Below are positions 1 to 11,565 of a stretch of 48,147 bases of DNA, one piece after another. The stretch lies in the NCBI GenBank assembly GCA_001898385.1, contig MKTT01000129.1:27638-75784 (forward strand). The letters are read 5' to 3'. The stretch is from Planctomycetales bacterium 71-10 (lineage in GTDB: Bacteria; Planctomycetota; Planctomycetia; Isosphaerales; Isosphaeraceae). A program made the position numbers and the translations under genes. How positions within the stretch are numbered: the stretch's first letter is position 1; each line of letters opens with the position of its first letter. The notes under the pieces are model-generated. The model did no database searches. It saw nothing but the letters and a program-made list of their open reading frames with translations, and was not told where the DNA came from.

Positions 1-387
1 CGGTTCGAGGAAGACGGATTCCACCTTCTCGGTGAGGGGGCCGTTCGACTCGCTCTCGGCCTTGGCCTTCTTCCACGCGGGGTCGTCGCGGAAGGACTGC
101 CACGTCCTGGTCGCCGCGTCGCGATCGGGGTAGGCGACGAGGTAGACGAGCGTCTTGTCCTTGCCGTCCTTCTCGTCGGTCGGCGTCCAGAAGCCCACCA
201 GCTCCGCGCCGTGCCTGGTCAGCAGGGCGCAGGTGTGGTCGCGGAACCGCCTGTGGAGGTCGACGAGCTTGCCGTCGGGGGTGTGGTAGGTGCGCAGCTC
301 GAAGACGCGGGCGGGCTTCGCGTCGCGGGCGGAGGCGGCGAGCGTCAGGGCGAGTCCGATCAGGGCGGCGGCGAGGGCGAGGCGCAT
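1..387 (-). CDS. NIPSNAP family protein, secreted (C-terminus beyond window edge)
   Basis: The visible part is 129 residues running off the left edge. An N-terminal signal peptide (roughly residues 1-21: Arg, then an Ala/Leu-rich core ending near ASARDAK) is followed by the typical NIPSNAP opening VFELRTYHTPDGKL. The RFRDHTCALLTRHGAELVGFW stretch and the block AYPDRDAATRTWQSFRDDPAW (shared by NIPSNAP and dimeric alpha/beta-barrel proteins) follow. The family forms ferredoxin-like dimers whose biochemical role in bacteria is unclear; planctomycetes often carry exported copies. The ATG has GGAG upstream, and a possible extended -10 lies about 45 bp upstream (431-441). It is divergent from the membrane gene at 545. 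The family call is firm, the function unknown. Confidence 0.85.
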   Translation of the reverse strand, partial: MRLALAAALIGLALTLAASARDAKPARVFELRTYHTPDGKLVDLHRRFRDHTCALLTRHGAELVGFWTPTDEKDGKDKTLVYLVAYPDRDAATRTWQSFRDDPAWKKAKAESESNGPLTEKVESVFLEP

Positions 388-430
388 CGGGGGGATTCTC
401 CGGGGGCTGCGGGCGACGACATCCGTCCGA

Positions 431-441
431 CGTTGTAGCAC
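431..441 (-). promoter_or_regulatory. Candidate extended -10 for the NIPSNAP gene
   Basis: On the minus strand the bases read GTGCTACAACG, a TGnTAnAnn extended -10-like motif about 45 bp upstream of the start codon at 387. It matches similar motifs upstream of other genes in the window. No convincing -35 was seen. Confidence 0.35.
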
Positions 442-544
442 GGCGGCCGGGGCGGCTCAAGGGGCGCACGGTGGCACGCCCGGCGGCGATTCGAACATGG
501 GCGGGATGGAGGCGGACGGATCCGCCGAGACCGGGAGTCCGAAC

Positions 545-909
545 ATGCGGGCGACGTCGACCGATGCGGGCTGGGTGTTCACCTGGCTGGGGCGGGGCCT
601 GGCGGCCCTGCTGTTCGCGTTCTGGGGGATCTTCTTCCTGGAGCACCTGGGCGAGTGGTTCCTCGCCCCGGAGGCCGGCTGGCCCCCGCCGGCGGTCTGG
701 CTCGCCCAGGCGTTGCACCTGGCGATGCTTGTCGGGCTGGCCCTGATGATCGTCCGGGAGGGCCCGGGCGCGGTCGCCACCGTCGCGGCCACGGCCGCGT
801 TCTTCCTGGCGATCGGATACCGCGGCTCGCTGGCGCTGCCGCTGGTGAACCTGGCCCCGATCGCCTGCTTCTCCATCGCCCGGCGGCTGGGCCGGGTCGC
901 GGGCGAGGC

Positions 910-919
<10 letters not shown>
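545..919 (+). CDS. Small hypothetical membrane protein
   Basis: A 124-residue protein made almost wholly of hydrophobic segments: about 10-32 (WVFTWLGRGLAALLFAFWGIFF), 50-70 (VWLAQALHLAMLVGLALMI), 75-92 and 95-115, giving three to four membrane helices. I chose the ATG at 545 because GGGAG lies seven bases upstream. An in-frame ATG at 497 has no ribosome binding site and would add 16 polar residues. The stop overlaps the 3' end of ptsI by 10 bp in convergent orientation. I do not recognise a family; 'conserved small integral membrane protein' is all the sequence supports. Confidence 0.65.
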
Positions 920-2685
<1,766 letters not shown>

Positions 2686-2866
2686 GGACGAGTTCGCCGT
2701 TCCGTCTGGGTTACGTCCGAGGCCGAAAACGCCATAACAAGCGCAATACCGCCGAATGAACGGCCTCGCCGCCGAGATAAGGCCGGCCCGACCGCCCCGG
2801 AAGGCCCGAGGGAACCTCTAGGGTAGGGATTCCCGCGCCGGCCGTCCAGTGCCCTACGGCCGTCGA

Positions 2867-3682
2867 TCAGTCCGGATCCACCCCCAGCTCGCGAAGTCTC
2901 GCCGCCAGTCGATCGGCCCGCTCGCGCTCCTCGCGGGCCAGGCGCTCGGCCTGCTCGCGGCGAAGCCGCTCCTCCAGCGCCCGTCGGTCGGACTCCTCGC
3001 GCCGCCGCTGCTCCTCCTTCCGGCGTCGGCGCTCGATCTTCGCGACGCGGCGGGCGGCCTTGCGGTCCTTGATGATGTCCTGGACGTGCTGGAACGCCTC
3101 GCCGGAGGGGGTGCGGACGACCAGGGCGTGCTCCTTCGGGGGGGCCTCGAAGGTCACGCCGAGGTTCGGGCTGGTCCAGCCGTCGGCGTTGGGGATCGGC
3201 GCCAGGCCGCCGGGGCCGCGGAGCCAGCCGTCGAACCGACCGGTCTTCGGGTAGTAGTAATACTCCTCGACGCCCCGCGCGTCGTAGAGGGCCAGCTTCC
3301 TCCGCTTCTCCGAGGCCCGGTTGTGATACGAGTGGATCTCGAAGACGACCTGGGGAGGGCGGCCTTCCAGCCACTCCTTGTACGATCTCCGCAGCGCCTT
3401 CGGCCGGCCGAGGGCCACGAAGACGTCCGGCGCGGCGCACTTCCGGGGGTCGTCCGGGTCCCAGTACCAGAGCAGGTCGCAGGCCACCAGGACGTCCATC
3501 CGGTCGGCGAACATCGCGTCCAGGCCCTCGGCGATGGTCACCATCCCGAGGTACTGTTCCTGGCTGTCGGCCATGGGCTTGCCGTCGCCGTCGGGGAACT
3601 TCGGGTCGTAGGCGTCCCAGAACGGTGGATCCGCGAGGGCCACCGTCTCCGGGATGCGAGGGCCGGGCTCGGCCGTGCTCAT
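2867..3682 (-). CDS. Uma2 family (DUF820) restriction-endonuclease-fold protein with charged C-terminal tail
   Basis: 271 residues. The Uma2 fold (PD-(D/E)xK superfamily) is shown by CAAPDVFVALGRPK, then VVFEIHSYHNRASEKRRKLALYDARGVEEYYYY, which supplies the conserved Asp, Glu and Lys positions and the YGVEEYY-type strand. Residues from about 205 onward are a highly charged Arg/Glu coiled-coil tail (AKIERRRRKEEQRRREE, then RLAREERERADRLAARLRELG). The family is hugely expanded in planctomycetes and cyanobacteria and its cellular role is unproven. It shares its architecture with the copy at 28050-28853. A GTGGTAGAAAG motif about 45 bp upstream (3725-3735) may be the promoter. Confidence 0.88.
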   Translation of the reverse strand: MSTAEPGPRIPETVALADPPFWDAYDPKFPDGDGKPMADSQEQYLGMVTIAEGLDAMFADRMDVLVACDLLWYWDPDDPRKCAAPDVFVALGRPKALRRSYKEWLEGRPPQVVFEIHSYHNRASEKRRKLALYDARGVEEYYYYPKTGRFDGWLRGPGGLAPIPNADGWTSPNLGVTFEAPPKEHALVVRTPSGEAFQHVQDIIKDRKAARRVAKIERRRRKEEQRRREESDRRALEERLRREQAERLAREERERADRLAARLRELGVDPD

Positions 3683-3724
3683 GACGAAGGCTCCCGAACC
3701 TCGCCTCGGTTCAAACGTCCACTT

Positions 3725-3735
3725 CTTTCTACCAC
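3725..3735 (-). promoter_or_regulatory. Candidate extended -10 for the Uma2 gene
   Basis: The minus strand reads GTGGTAGAAAG, about 45 bp upstream of the Uma2 start at 3682, fitting the TGnTAnAnn pattern seen at several other genes here. Confidence 0.35.
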
Positions 3736-3805
3736 GGCCTGAGCGAGCCGTCCAGGCGAATGGCCGGGGAGAACGCCTTCGGATGGCAAGGGCGTTGATG
3801 GGAAA

Positions 3806-3857
3806 ACGCCTTCCCTGGCGGGGAAAGACGGACGCCGGAGGAGTCGGATGAGGGAGG
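3806..3857. repeat. Solo REP-like unit (diverged)
   Basis: Resembles the left half of the 184-bp doublets at 25907 and 34833: a C-rich/G-rich hairpin (CCTTCCCTGGCGGGGAAAG), a second short hairpin and the tail GGAGTCGGATGAGGG. No inverted partner copy follows, so this looks like a half element. Confidence 0.5.
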
Positions 3858-3860
3858 GGC

Positions 3861-3982
3861 GCCGGCGAAATTTCGTGCTAGATGCGCGCGTAGATCCTGG
3901 TAGGGACCGTCCACCGGCGCGGCCGGCGAAATTTCGTGTTAGAGGCGCGCGTAGATCCTGGTAGGGACCGTTCACCGACGCG
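3861..3982. repeat. 61-bp perfect-length tandem duplication containing a promoter-like motif
   Basis: Two abutting 61-bp copies (3861-3921 and 3922-3982) differ at four positions. Each opens with GCCGGCGAAATTTCGTG, which includes the palindrome GAAATTTC. Each continues with an extended -10-like GTGCTAGATG (3875) or GTGTTAGAGG (3936), then GCGCGTAGATCCTGGTAGGGACCG. A third, heavily degraded start (GCCGATGGAATTC) may follow at 3983. The copies lie upstream of the small ORF at 4080 and the PEP-CTERM gene. Confidence 0.8.
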
Positions 3983-4079
3983 GCCGATGGAATTCTTGCC
4001 TGCACTTTCGACCAGACGTCCCGGAGTTGGCGAACGCCGAAGGCTGGCCAAACCTCCCCCTCACCACCGGGAGATTCGC

Positions 4080-4217
4080 ATGACCTCGCGCCGAACGACA
4101 TCCCTCGCCCTCGCCGCCGGCCTGCTCGCCCCGGCCTTCATCTCCGCCCGCGGCGGCGACATCGGTGCCGTCGAGTCCGGGAACCGGTCCAGCGCCGCCA
4201 CGAAGTCACCGCAGTAG
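4080..4217 (+). pseudogene. Short ORF with signal peptide, possibly a truncated secreted-protein gene
   Basis: The 45-residue ORF begins MTSRRTTSLALAAGLLAPAF, a textbook signal peptide (basic start, hydrophobic core, then ISARGGD). It ends after only about 20 further polar residues (IGAVESGNRSSAATKSPQ). It lies just upstream of the PEP-CTERM gene, which has its own signal peptide. It may be the decayed 5' end of a secreted-protein gene or a small exported peptide; nothing identifies a family. Confidence 0.35.
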
Positions 4218-4332
4218 GTCCGCTACCGTTTTTCAAGCCACTCGACGCAACTCCAGACGCATCAACAACAAGGTTGCCGCCGGCCCCGCGACTCCGGCTC
4301 CACAACCCACCGCGACACCCAAGGAACCACCC

Positions 4333-6087
4333 ATGCAATCAAAGCCGCGACCCTTTTCCGCTTTCAATGGCGTCTTCCTCGCAACGGTCGGCCTTGGGAT
4401 CCTGACCGTCGCGGTGCCGCGATCCGCCTCAGCGGAAGACATCTACTTCGTCGGCTATCAATACGGCCCGCCTGGCGGCTCGGCTGGCGGATGGCGTAAT
4501 GAAGCCTCCTGGTTTCACGACGACCAGTGGTTCAACTTCGTCGTCCCAACAGTGAGCGACACCGCCATCTTCGACACCGGGTTCGACCCCCAGGAAAACG
4601 GCATCCCTCAAATCGTCCACTTCGGAGATTCCACGGTTTCCACCGAGCCCCCCTACATACCCAGCCCGATTCCCTTTCCAGGGGGCGTCGCCACGGTCAA
4701 TCGGCTGGAGATTCGCAAGGGGGACTTTACATTTCAACTCGCGAGCGACCCGGCGCGAGGCAGCCTCAATGTCGTTGATTGGATCGACATTGGACCGGTC
4801 GACGATCATCCCCAAGATTCAGCGAACCTGACCGTGCAAGGCGGAACCGTGAAGAGCTCTTCCGTCTTCGTCGGCACTTCCGGCAAGGGCGGCCTGACCG
4901 TTCAGGCCGGAGGCCGTCTGGAAGCCGTGCCGTTTATCGGATCTCTCAACAACGGCGACGGAACATTGATCGTCAAGGACGGCGGAACCGTGGGCAGCGA
5001 TTTTCACGCCTTTATCGGCTATGACCGCGGCAGCAAAGGAAGCGTGATCGTGCAGGCCGGCGGCCGATTGACGGTCCCCGACTACGGGGTATACGTGGGA
5101 CTCGGAGGCAACGGCTCGCTGGTGGTCAAGGACGGCGGGATCGTGGAGGCCAGCGTTCGCGGAAACGACGGCGTCGGCATTGGCACCCAAAGCGGCAGCG
5201 AAGGGAGCGTGATCGTTCAGACCGGCGGCCGCCTGACCACCAACGCGCTGAATGTGGGGCTCGCGGGCGACGGAACGCTGGTGGTCGAGGACGGCGGGAT
5301 CGCCGAGAGTGGATACGGTCGAGTGGCCCGCCTCGCCGGATCGACCGGCGAGGCGACGGTCCAGGGCGACGGCTCGCGATGGGATGTGACCGATACGATG
5401 TTCGTCGGCGGCCACGCCGACACGGGCGTCGGCGGAACCGGCCTCTTGACGGTCCGCGACGGCGGGGCCGTCTCCATCGGTTCGAGCCTGACGACCTGGC
5501 GAGATGGAACGGTCGACGTGAGCGACAACGGCCGTATCCTCATCGGCGAGGGGCAAATCGGCGACGTGACCCGGGGCACAATCCTGGTCGGCTCCGGGGG
5601 GACGTTGGCTGGCGACGGAACGATCATCGGCGACGTCGTTCTGAACGGCGGGAGCCTGAGCCCCGGCCATTCGCCCGGTCTACTCACGATCGATGGGGAC
5701 TTGCGCCTGGGGTCGAACAGCGTCCTCGACATCGAAATCGGCGGACTCCTCGGCGGGTCTCTCTACGACCAATTGGCCGTGACGGGCGACGCGACCTTCG
5801 ACGGCCAGTTGCACATCAGCTTCATCGACGGGTTCATCCCCTCGCTCGGAGACGCCTTCGATCTCATCAACGTCGCCGGACTCAGCACGGGTGCGTTCTC
5901 GGCGATCGAGTTCTCGGGCCTCGGGTCGATCTATCCGCTCACAACGGGCTTCGAAGACGGCGTTTTCCGGCTTTACGTCGGCGATGCGCCGTCGGCCGTC
6001 CCCGAGCCGGGGAGCGTGGCCCTGATGGGCTGTGGTTTCCTCGGCCTCTTGGGCTACGGCCTGAAGCGCCGGAAGGCTTCCGCGTAA
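4333..6087 (+). CDS. PEP-CTERM surface protein with autotransporter-like beta-strand repeats
   Basis: 584 residues. I start it at the ATG at 4333, where a signal peptide begins and ends near SASAEDIYF. Residues about 155-440 are repeats of roughly 20 residues alternating GSVIVQAGGRLT and GTLVVKDGGIV blocks, as in passenger-type beta-solenoids. A segment SGGTLAGDGTIIGDVVLNGG resembles the region that precedes autotransporter barrels. There is no barrel: the C-terminus is VPEPGSVALMGCGFLGLLGYGLKRRKASA, giving the PEP motif, one membrane helix and a basic end. Such tails are processed by exosortase, not encoded here, so the protein is probably exported and anchored or released. GC is lower than in its neighbours, which hints at a different origin or at repeat-driven composition. 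Confidence 0.85.
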   Translation: MQSKPRPFSAFNGVFLATVGLGILTVAVPRSASAEDIYFVGYQYGPPGGSAGGWRNEASWFHDDQWFNFVVPTVSDTAIFDTGFDPQENGIPQIVHFGDSTVSTEPPYIPSPIPFPGGVATVNRLEIRKGDFTFQLASDPARGSLNVVDWIDIGPVDDHPQDSANLTVQGGTVKSSSVFVGTSGKGGLTVQAGGRLEAVPFIGSLNNGDGTLIVKDGGTVGSDFHAFIGYDRGSKGSVIVQAGGRLTVPDYGVYVGLGGNGSLVVKDGGIVEASVRGNDGVGIGTQSGSEGSVIVQTGGRLTTNALNVGLAGDGTLVVEDGGIAESGYGRVARLAGSTGEATVQGDGSRWDVTDTMFVGGHADTGVGGTGLLTVRDGGAVSIGSSLTTWRDGTVDVSDNGRILIGEGQIGDVTRGTILVGSGGTLAGDGTIIGDVVLNGGSLSPGHSPGLLTIDGDLRLGSNSVLDIEIGGLLGGSLYDQLAVTGDATFDGQLHISFIDGFIPSLGDAFDLINVAGLSTGAFSAIEFSGLGSIYPLTTGFEDGVFRLYVGDAPSAVPEPGSVALMGCGFLGLLGYGLKRRKASA

Positions 6088-6515
6088 CGACCTTCAGCAG
6101 CCTGGGGACCTTGCCCCTCTCAAATAGCCTCCCTCTCCGCCTTGAACTGATTGGCCCCCAGGCCCGAGAGAAGCTCCTCCAACCGCCCCGCCTCCTCTTC
6201 AGGGAGCGGGGCGGTTTGCGTTGGGGCCGTGAAGCCCCGGACGTCCTCGGCAGTGGCCTTCACCGGCCCGCCAAAACCCAAAGGCGCGGCCGGCCGGGAG
6301 GGCGGGGTCGCGCCGATCGCGGAAGATCGACCCGCGAGAGATTCGGCGGAGCCGCTCGCTTCCAACGGGCCCGCGCGATCCGAATAATGGAGGCGTCGCG
6401 CGAAGATTCGCGAGCGGGCGGCGAAGACCCGCGGGGAGGCCGCCGCGCCGCCCGAGCGACCGCGAGCGTCGATCCCCTTCCGCCGCCGGACCGGACACCT
6501 ACGCGAGAGCCTGCC
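6088..6515. other. 428-bp intergenic stretch with a hairpin and a possible gene remnant
   Basis: It holds the hairpin at 6181-6216. On the minus strand (about 6120-6330) is an open frame ending RLEELLSGLGANQFKAEREAI, which resembles the start of HEAT-like repeats in planctomycete WD40 proteins and then stops. No complete gene, and no clear promoter for the downstream Hsp70 operon, was found. Confidence 0.4.
6181..6216. terminator. Candidate hairpin terminator after the PEP-CTERM gene
   Basis: An 11-bp perfect stem, AACCGCCCCGC (6181-6191) and GCGGGGCGGTT (6206-6216), with a 14-base loop, lies 94 bp after the stop codon. The trailing T run is short (TTTG), so intrinsic termination is uncertain. 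Confidence 0.4.
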
Positions 6516-8195
<1,680 letters not shown>

Positions 8196-8214
8196 AGCAC
8201 GAGGGGGGCGGGTC

Positions 8215-8817
8215 ATGGATCAGGCTCGACGATCGCGTTTCACGTTCGGAAGGGTGTTGCTGGTTGTATCGGCCGTGGGCCTCGTGACCGGCTTACTCTT
8301 GCCGAGCTACCTTGATCCTCGCCGCCAGCCGACGCCGGAGATTCCGCCGTCGCCCCCGGAGGAGGCGTATCGCATCTACCTGCCGAGCGGATGGTCGATG
8401 GTCCGTCCGCCGAGCTGGGAGGTCATCCTGGAAGACAAGGCGGATGGTTCCGGGGGCTCCTTCTTGTTCTTCATCCCTCCTCTGGCGGGCTCCCCCCTTC
8501 TCAAAGTGGAATGGTCTAAGGCGGAGCCCACAACGGAATCTGAGGGGGTTGAGGTGTCCTTCCAGGGCCGCCCCGCCCAGCTCGTGTCCGAGTATGAAGC
8601 GCCAAGGCCATCGTTCTCTCTCGGTAGCGATCGCCGCGAGGCCAACAGGATCGCACGTCACGGCTGCCTGAGAACGACGCTGATCGCCCGCCGCGATGAT
8701 CGGTGGCTGTCGATCTATTATCGGATTTATGCCGCGTCCCCGGCCGTCCCCGACGTGATGTGGAAGTTCTTCGAGACCGTCAGAGCCCCCTCGGACGCCG
8801 CGAAACAGTCCTTTTGA
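8215..8817 (+). CDS. Hypothetical single-helix anchored protein inside the Hsp70 operon
   Basis: 200 residues. A short basic start is followed by one membrane helix (about 12-28, VLLVVSAVGLVTGLLLP), a Pro-rich linker (PTPEIPPSPPEEA) and a soluble domain of about 155 residues with alternating beta-strand pattern (YRIYLPSGWSMVRPPSWEVI, GSFLFFIPP, WLSIYYRIY). It is probably displayed outside the inner membrane. GGGGGG lies just before the ATG; it starts 19 bp after the Hsp70 stop and ends 17 bp before the Uma2 start. Base composition and codon use are visibly less GC-biased than in the flanking Hsp70 genes, suggesting later insertion. No family recognised. Confidence 0.7.
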   Translation: MDQARRSRFTFGRVLLVVSAVGLVTGLLLPSYLDPRRQPTPEIPPSPPEEAYRIYLPSGWSMVRPPSWEVILEDKADGSGGSFLFFIPPLAGSPLLKVEWSKAEPTTESEGVEVSFQGRPAQLVSEYEAPRPSFSLGSDRREANRIARHGCLRTTLIARRDDRWLSIYYRIYAASPAVPDVMWKFFETVRAPSDAAKQSF

Positions 8818-8834
8818 GCCCCGGAGGAGCCGCC

Positions 8835-9485
8835 ATGTCCGTCGCCGAGGCCGTGAAGACCGAGGGCCGCCGGCTCGTCCTCCACGATGTTCCGTGGGCA
8901 CACTACGATGCACTTCTCGAACTCTTCAAGGACCGCCCCCTGCGCCTGACGTACGACCGCGGGACGCTCGAACTCATGACGCCGCTCTCGATCCACGAAC
9001 GCTACAAGATGCTCGTCGGCCGGATGATCGACGTCATGACGCTGGAGTGGGGGATCCGGATCGTGGCGGTCGGTTCGACGACGTTCCGCAGCGAGGAGGC
9101 CCGGCGAGGGCTCGAACCGGACCAGTGCTACTACCTCGCGAACGCCGCCGGGGTCGCCGACTGGTCCCGCGTCGACCTGGACGTCGACCCGCCCCCGGAC
9201 CTCGCCGTCGAGATCGACGTGACCAGCGACTCGGCCATCCGGCTCGGCATCTACGCAGCCCTGAAGATCCCGGAGGTCTGGCGATTCGACGGCGAGACGC
9301 TGGAAGTCCTCCGGCGGGAAGGCGACGCCTATCGCCCGGCCCCGGCCAGCGTCGCCCTGCCGTCGGCCCCCATCGCGGAGATGGCGCGATTTCTCATGCG
9401 ATACAACCTGGGCGACGACACCGCCTTGACGCGCGAGTTCCGCGACTGGCTCTTGAAGTCGATCCCCGCCCCCGAGGAGGGCTGA
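8835..9485 (+). CDS. Uma2 family (DUF820) protein, short type, in the Hsp70 operon
   Basis: 216 residues; the ATG follows GGAGGAG. Uma2 features are YDRGTLELMTPLSIHERYK, LEPDQCYYLAN and PPDLAVEIDVTSDSAIRLGIYAALKIPEVWRF. The Glu-x-Asp core of the PD-(D/E)xK fold is present. The Lys of the usual K-x-x-x-Y block is replaced (IRLGIY), a variant that I believe also occurs in other short Uma2 proteins; catalysis is therefore uncertain. It lacks the charged tail of the other two Uma2 copies in this window. It lies 17 bp after the preceding gene and 4 bp before the Hsp70-VWA gene, so it is almost certainly co-transcribed with them. Confidence 0.87.
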   Translation: MSVAEAVKTEGRRLVLHDVPWAHYDALLELFKDRPLRLTYDRGTLELMTPLSIHERYKMLVGRMIDVMTLEWGIRIVAVGSTTFRSEEARRGLEPDQCYYLANAAGVADWSRVDLDVDPPPDLAVEIDVTSDSAIRLGIYAALKIPEVWRFDGETLEVLRREGDAYRPAPASVALPSAPIAEMARFLMRYNLGDDTALTREFRDWLLKSIPAPEEG

Positions 9486-9489
9486 TCCG

Positions 9490-11565
9490 ATGGCCGCGTT
9501 CGTGGGGATCGACCTGGGGACGACGAACTCCGTGGTGGCTCGGCGGAACGCGTACGGGCGGCCGGAGGTCGTGCCGAATCGCGACGGGGCGAACGTCACG
9601 CCCTCGGTGATCTACTTCGGCTCCGACCCGCCCGCGATCGGCGAGGAGGCCAAGGAGTGGGCCCGCCTGGGCGACGCCGAGATTGCCAGCTTCTTCAAGC
9701 CCCACATGGGGAGCCCGCTCTATCAGTTGGAGTTCCGGGGGAAGACGTACTCCGCCGCCGACCTCTCGGCCCTCGTCCTCAAGCGGCTGAAGGAGGACGC
9801 CGAGGCCGCGATGCGGGAGGTGGTCGACCGCGCGGTCATCACCGTGCCGGCCTACTTCGGCGACGCCCAGCGCAAGGCGACCATCGCCGCGGGCGAGGCC
9901 GCCGGGCTCCGCGTGATGCGGATCATCAACGAGCCGACCGCCGCCGCCCTCGCCTACGGGCTGAACCGGGCGGCCGACGTCGAGGAGACCGTCCTCGTCT
10001 ACGACCTCGGCGGCGGCACGTTCGACGTCACCGTCGCCCGGATCACGCCCGGCGACGTCGCCGTCCTCGCCACGGCCGGCGACCACGACCTCGGCGGCAA
10101 GAACTGGGACGACCGCATCGCCACCTTCCTCGCCGAGAAGTTCGCCGAGGAGACCGGCTTCGACCCGCTCGACGACCCCGTCGCCCTCAATGAAGTGCTC
10201 GTCCGCTCCGAGCAGGCCAAGTGGACGCTCTCGGAACGGACGTCCGCCCGCGTGACGCTCCAACTCGGCGCGGAGCGGAAGACGTTCGAGATCGGCCGCG
10301 ACGAGTTCGAGGCCATGACCGCGCCGCTGATGGACCGCACCCGGCGGCTCACCGAGGAGGCGCTCGCCGAGGCCGGGCTCGACTGGCGCCGCCTCGACGG
10401 CGTCCTGCTCGTCGGCGGCTCGACCCGCATGCCGATGGTCCGCTCCTACGTCGCGAAGATGGCCGGCAAGCCGCCGCGGACGGGCGTGAACGTCGACGAG
10501 GTCGTCGCGCTTGGCGCGGCGATCCAGGCGGCCACGGAGGCCGGCGAGTCGATCGGCGACGCCCGGCCGACGTTCACCCTCGGCTCGGCCCCGCCGCCGC
10601 GCAAGGTCGTGGACGTCATGTCCCACAGCCTGGGCGTCGTCGCCGTGGCGGCCGACGGCCGGTCCTACGTCAACGACGTCGTGATCCGCCGCAACGTCCC
10701 CATCCCGGCCGACGGCGTCCGCACCTACATGCATGCGACGCATGGAGGCGCGAACACGCGACTGGAAGTCTACCTGACCCAGGGCGAGAGCGCCTCGCCG
10801 CTCGACTGCACGGTCCTGGGGAAGTACGCCTTCGACGGCATCGCCGCGACCGACGCCGAGGTCGCCGTGGACGTCGGCCTCTCCTACGACGCCGACGGCG
10901 TGGTCCAGGTCCGCGCCACCCAGCGCGACAGCGGCCATCGCCTGGCGATGACCGTCGAGCCCGTCCCCGACGACCTGTCGTGGCTCGCCGGCCCCCCCCG
11001 CGCCGCGGAGGATTCCGCCCCCGGCCGGACCCGCGTCATGCTCCTGATCGACGGGTCGTCGAGCATGATGGGCGAGCCGATGGCCGAGGCGCGGGACGCC
11101 GCCCGCGAGTTCCTCGGCCGCTGCGACTTCACGCGGATGGAGGTCGGCCTGATCTCCTTCGCCACCGACGTCGCCCTGCAATGCGGCCTCACCAGCAACG
11201 TCCGCCGCCTCTCCGCGGCGATCCACCGCCTGGAGGCCGAGGGGAGCACGAACCTGGCCGACGCCCTGGAGATGGCCCGCGGGTCGCTCGTCGCCGACGA
11301 CGCCCGGCGCTACGTCGTGCTGCTGACCGACGGCTTCCCCGACGCCGCCGAGGCCGCCGTCGAGCAGGCCCAGGCGGCGCAGGCGCAGGGGATCGAGGTC
11401 GTCGCGATCGGCATGGGCGCCGCCGACTCCGAATACCTGGCGCGCCTCGCCAGCGGCGAGGCCGCGTCCATCTTCGTCCACGGCGGCGAGCTGGTGCGGG
11501 CCTTCGGCCACATCGCCCGCGTCATCTCCGAGGGGGGCCGTTCCATGCGGATCCTGGACCGATGA
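9490..11565 (+). CDS. Hsp70-von Willebrand factor A fusion protein
   Basis: 691 residues. Residues 1-370 form an Hsp70 nucleotide-binding domain (GIDLGTTNSV at about 7, VYDLGGGTFDV at 169, VGGSTRMPMV at 307). About 375-495 is the substrate-binding beta domain (VDVMSHSLGVVAV, then VQVRATQRDSG). Where the helical lid should be there is a VWA domain, about 515-685, with a complete MIDAS: LIDGSSSM (Asp521, Ser523, Ser525), the GSTNLADAL threonine and LTDGFPD. VWA domains usually bind partners through a divalent metal, so this ATPase may carry its own docking module. It is predicted cytosolic, with no signal or membrane helix. It is coupled to the next gene by an ATGA overlap. Confidence 0.92.
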   Translation: MAAFVGIDLGTTNSVVARRNAYGRPEVVPNRDGANVTPSVIYFGSDPPAIGEEAKEWARLGDAEIASFFKPHMGSPLYQLEFRGKTYSAADLSALVLKRLKEDAEAAMREVVDRAVITVPAYFGDAQRKATIAAGEAAGLRVMRIINEPTAAALAYGLNRAADVEETVLVYDLGGGTFDVTVARITPGDVAVLATAGDHDLGGKNWDDRIATFLAEKFAEETGFDPLDDPVALNEVLVRSEQAKWTLSERTSARVTLQLGAERKTFEIGRDEFEAMTAPLMDRTRRLTEEALAEAGLDWRRLDGVLLVGGSTRMPMVRSYVAKMAGKPPRTGVNVDEVVALGAAIQAATEAGESIGDARPTFTLGSAPPPRKVVDVMSHSLGVVAVAADGRSYVNDVVIRRNVPIPADGVRTYMHATHGGANTRLEVYLTQGESASPLDCTVLGKYAFDGIAATDAEVAVDVGLSYDADGVVQVRATQRDSGHRLAMTVEPVPDDLSWLAGPPRAAEDSAPGRTRVMLLIDGSSSMMGEPMAEARDAAREFLGRCDFTRMEVGLISFATDVALQCGLTSNVRRLSAAIHRLEAEGSTNLADALEMARGSLVADDARRYVVLLTDGFPDAAEAAVEQAQAAQAQGIEVVAIGMGAADSEYLARLASGEAASIFVHGGELVRAFGHIARVISEGGRSMRILDR

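Larger units (their letters stand above)
3683..4332. other. 650-bp gene-poor stretch
   Basis: It contains the candidate Uma2 promoter, a solo REP-like unit, the 61-bp tandem duplication and a 45-codon ORF with a signal-peptide-like start (4080-4217), followed by about 115 bp leading into the PEP-CTERM gene. No other convincing gene was seen on either strand. Confidence 0.6.

Noticed and set aside
6120..6330. Minus-strand gene fragment ending LSGLGANQFKAEREAI
   Set aside because: Suggestive of a HEAT-like repeat, but too short and without start or conserved neighbours to be annotated as a pseudogene.
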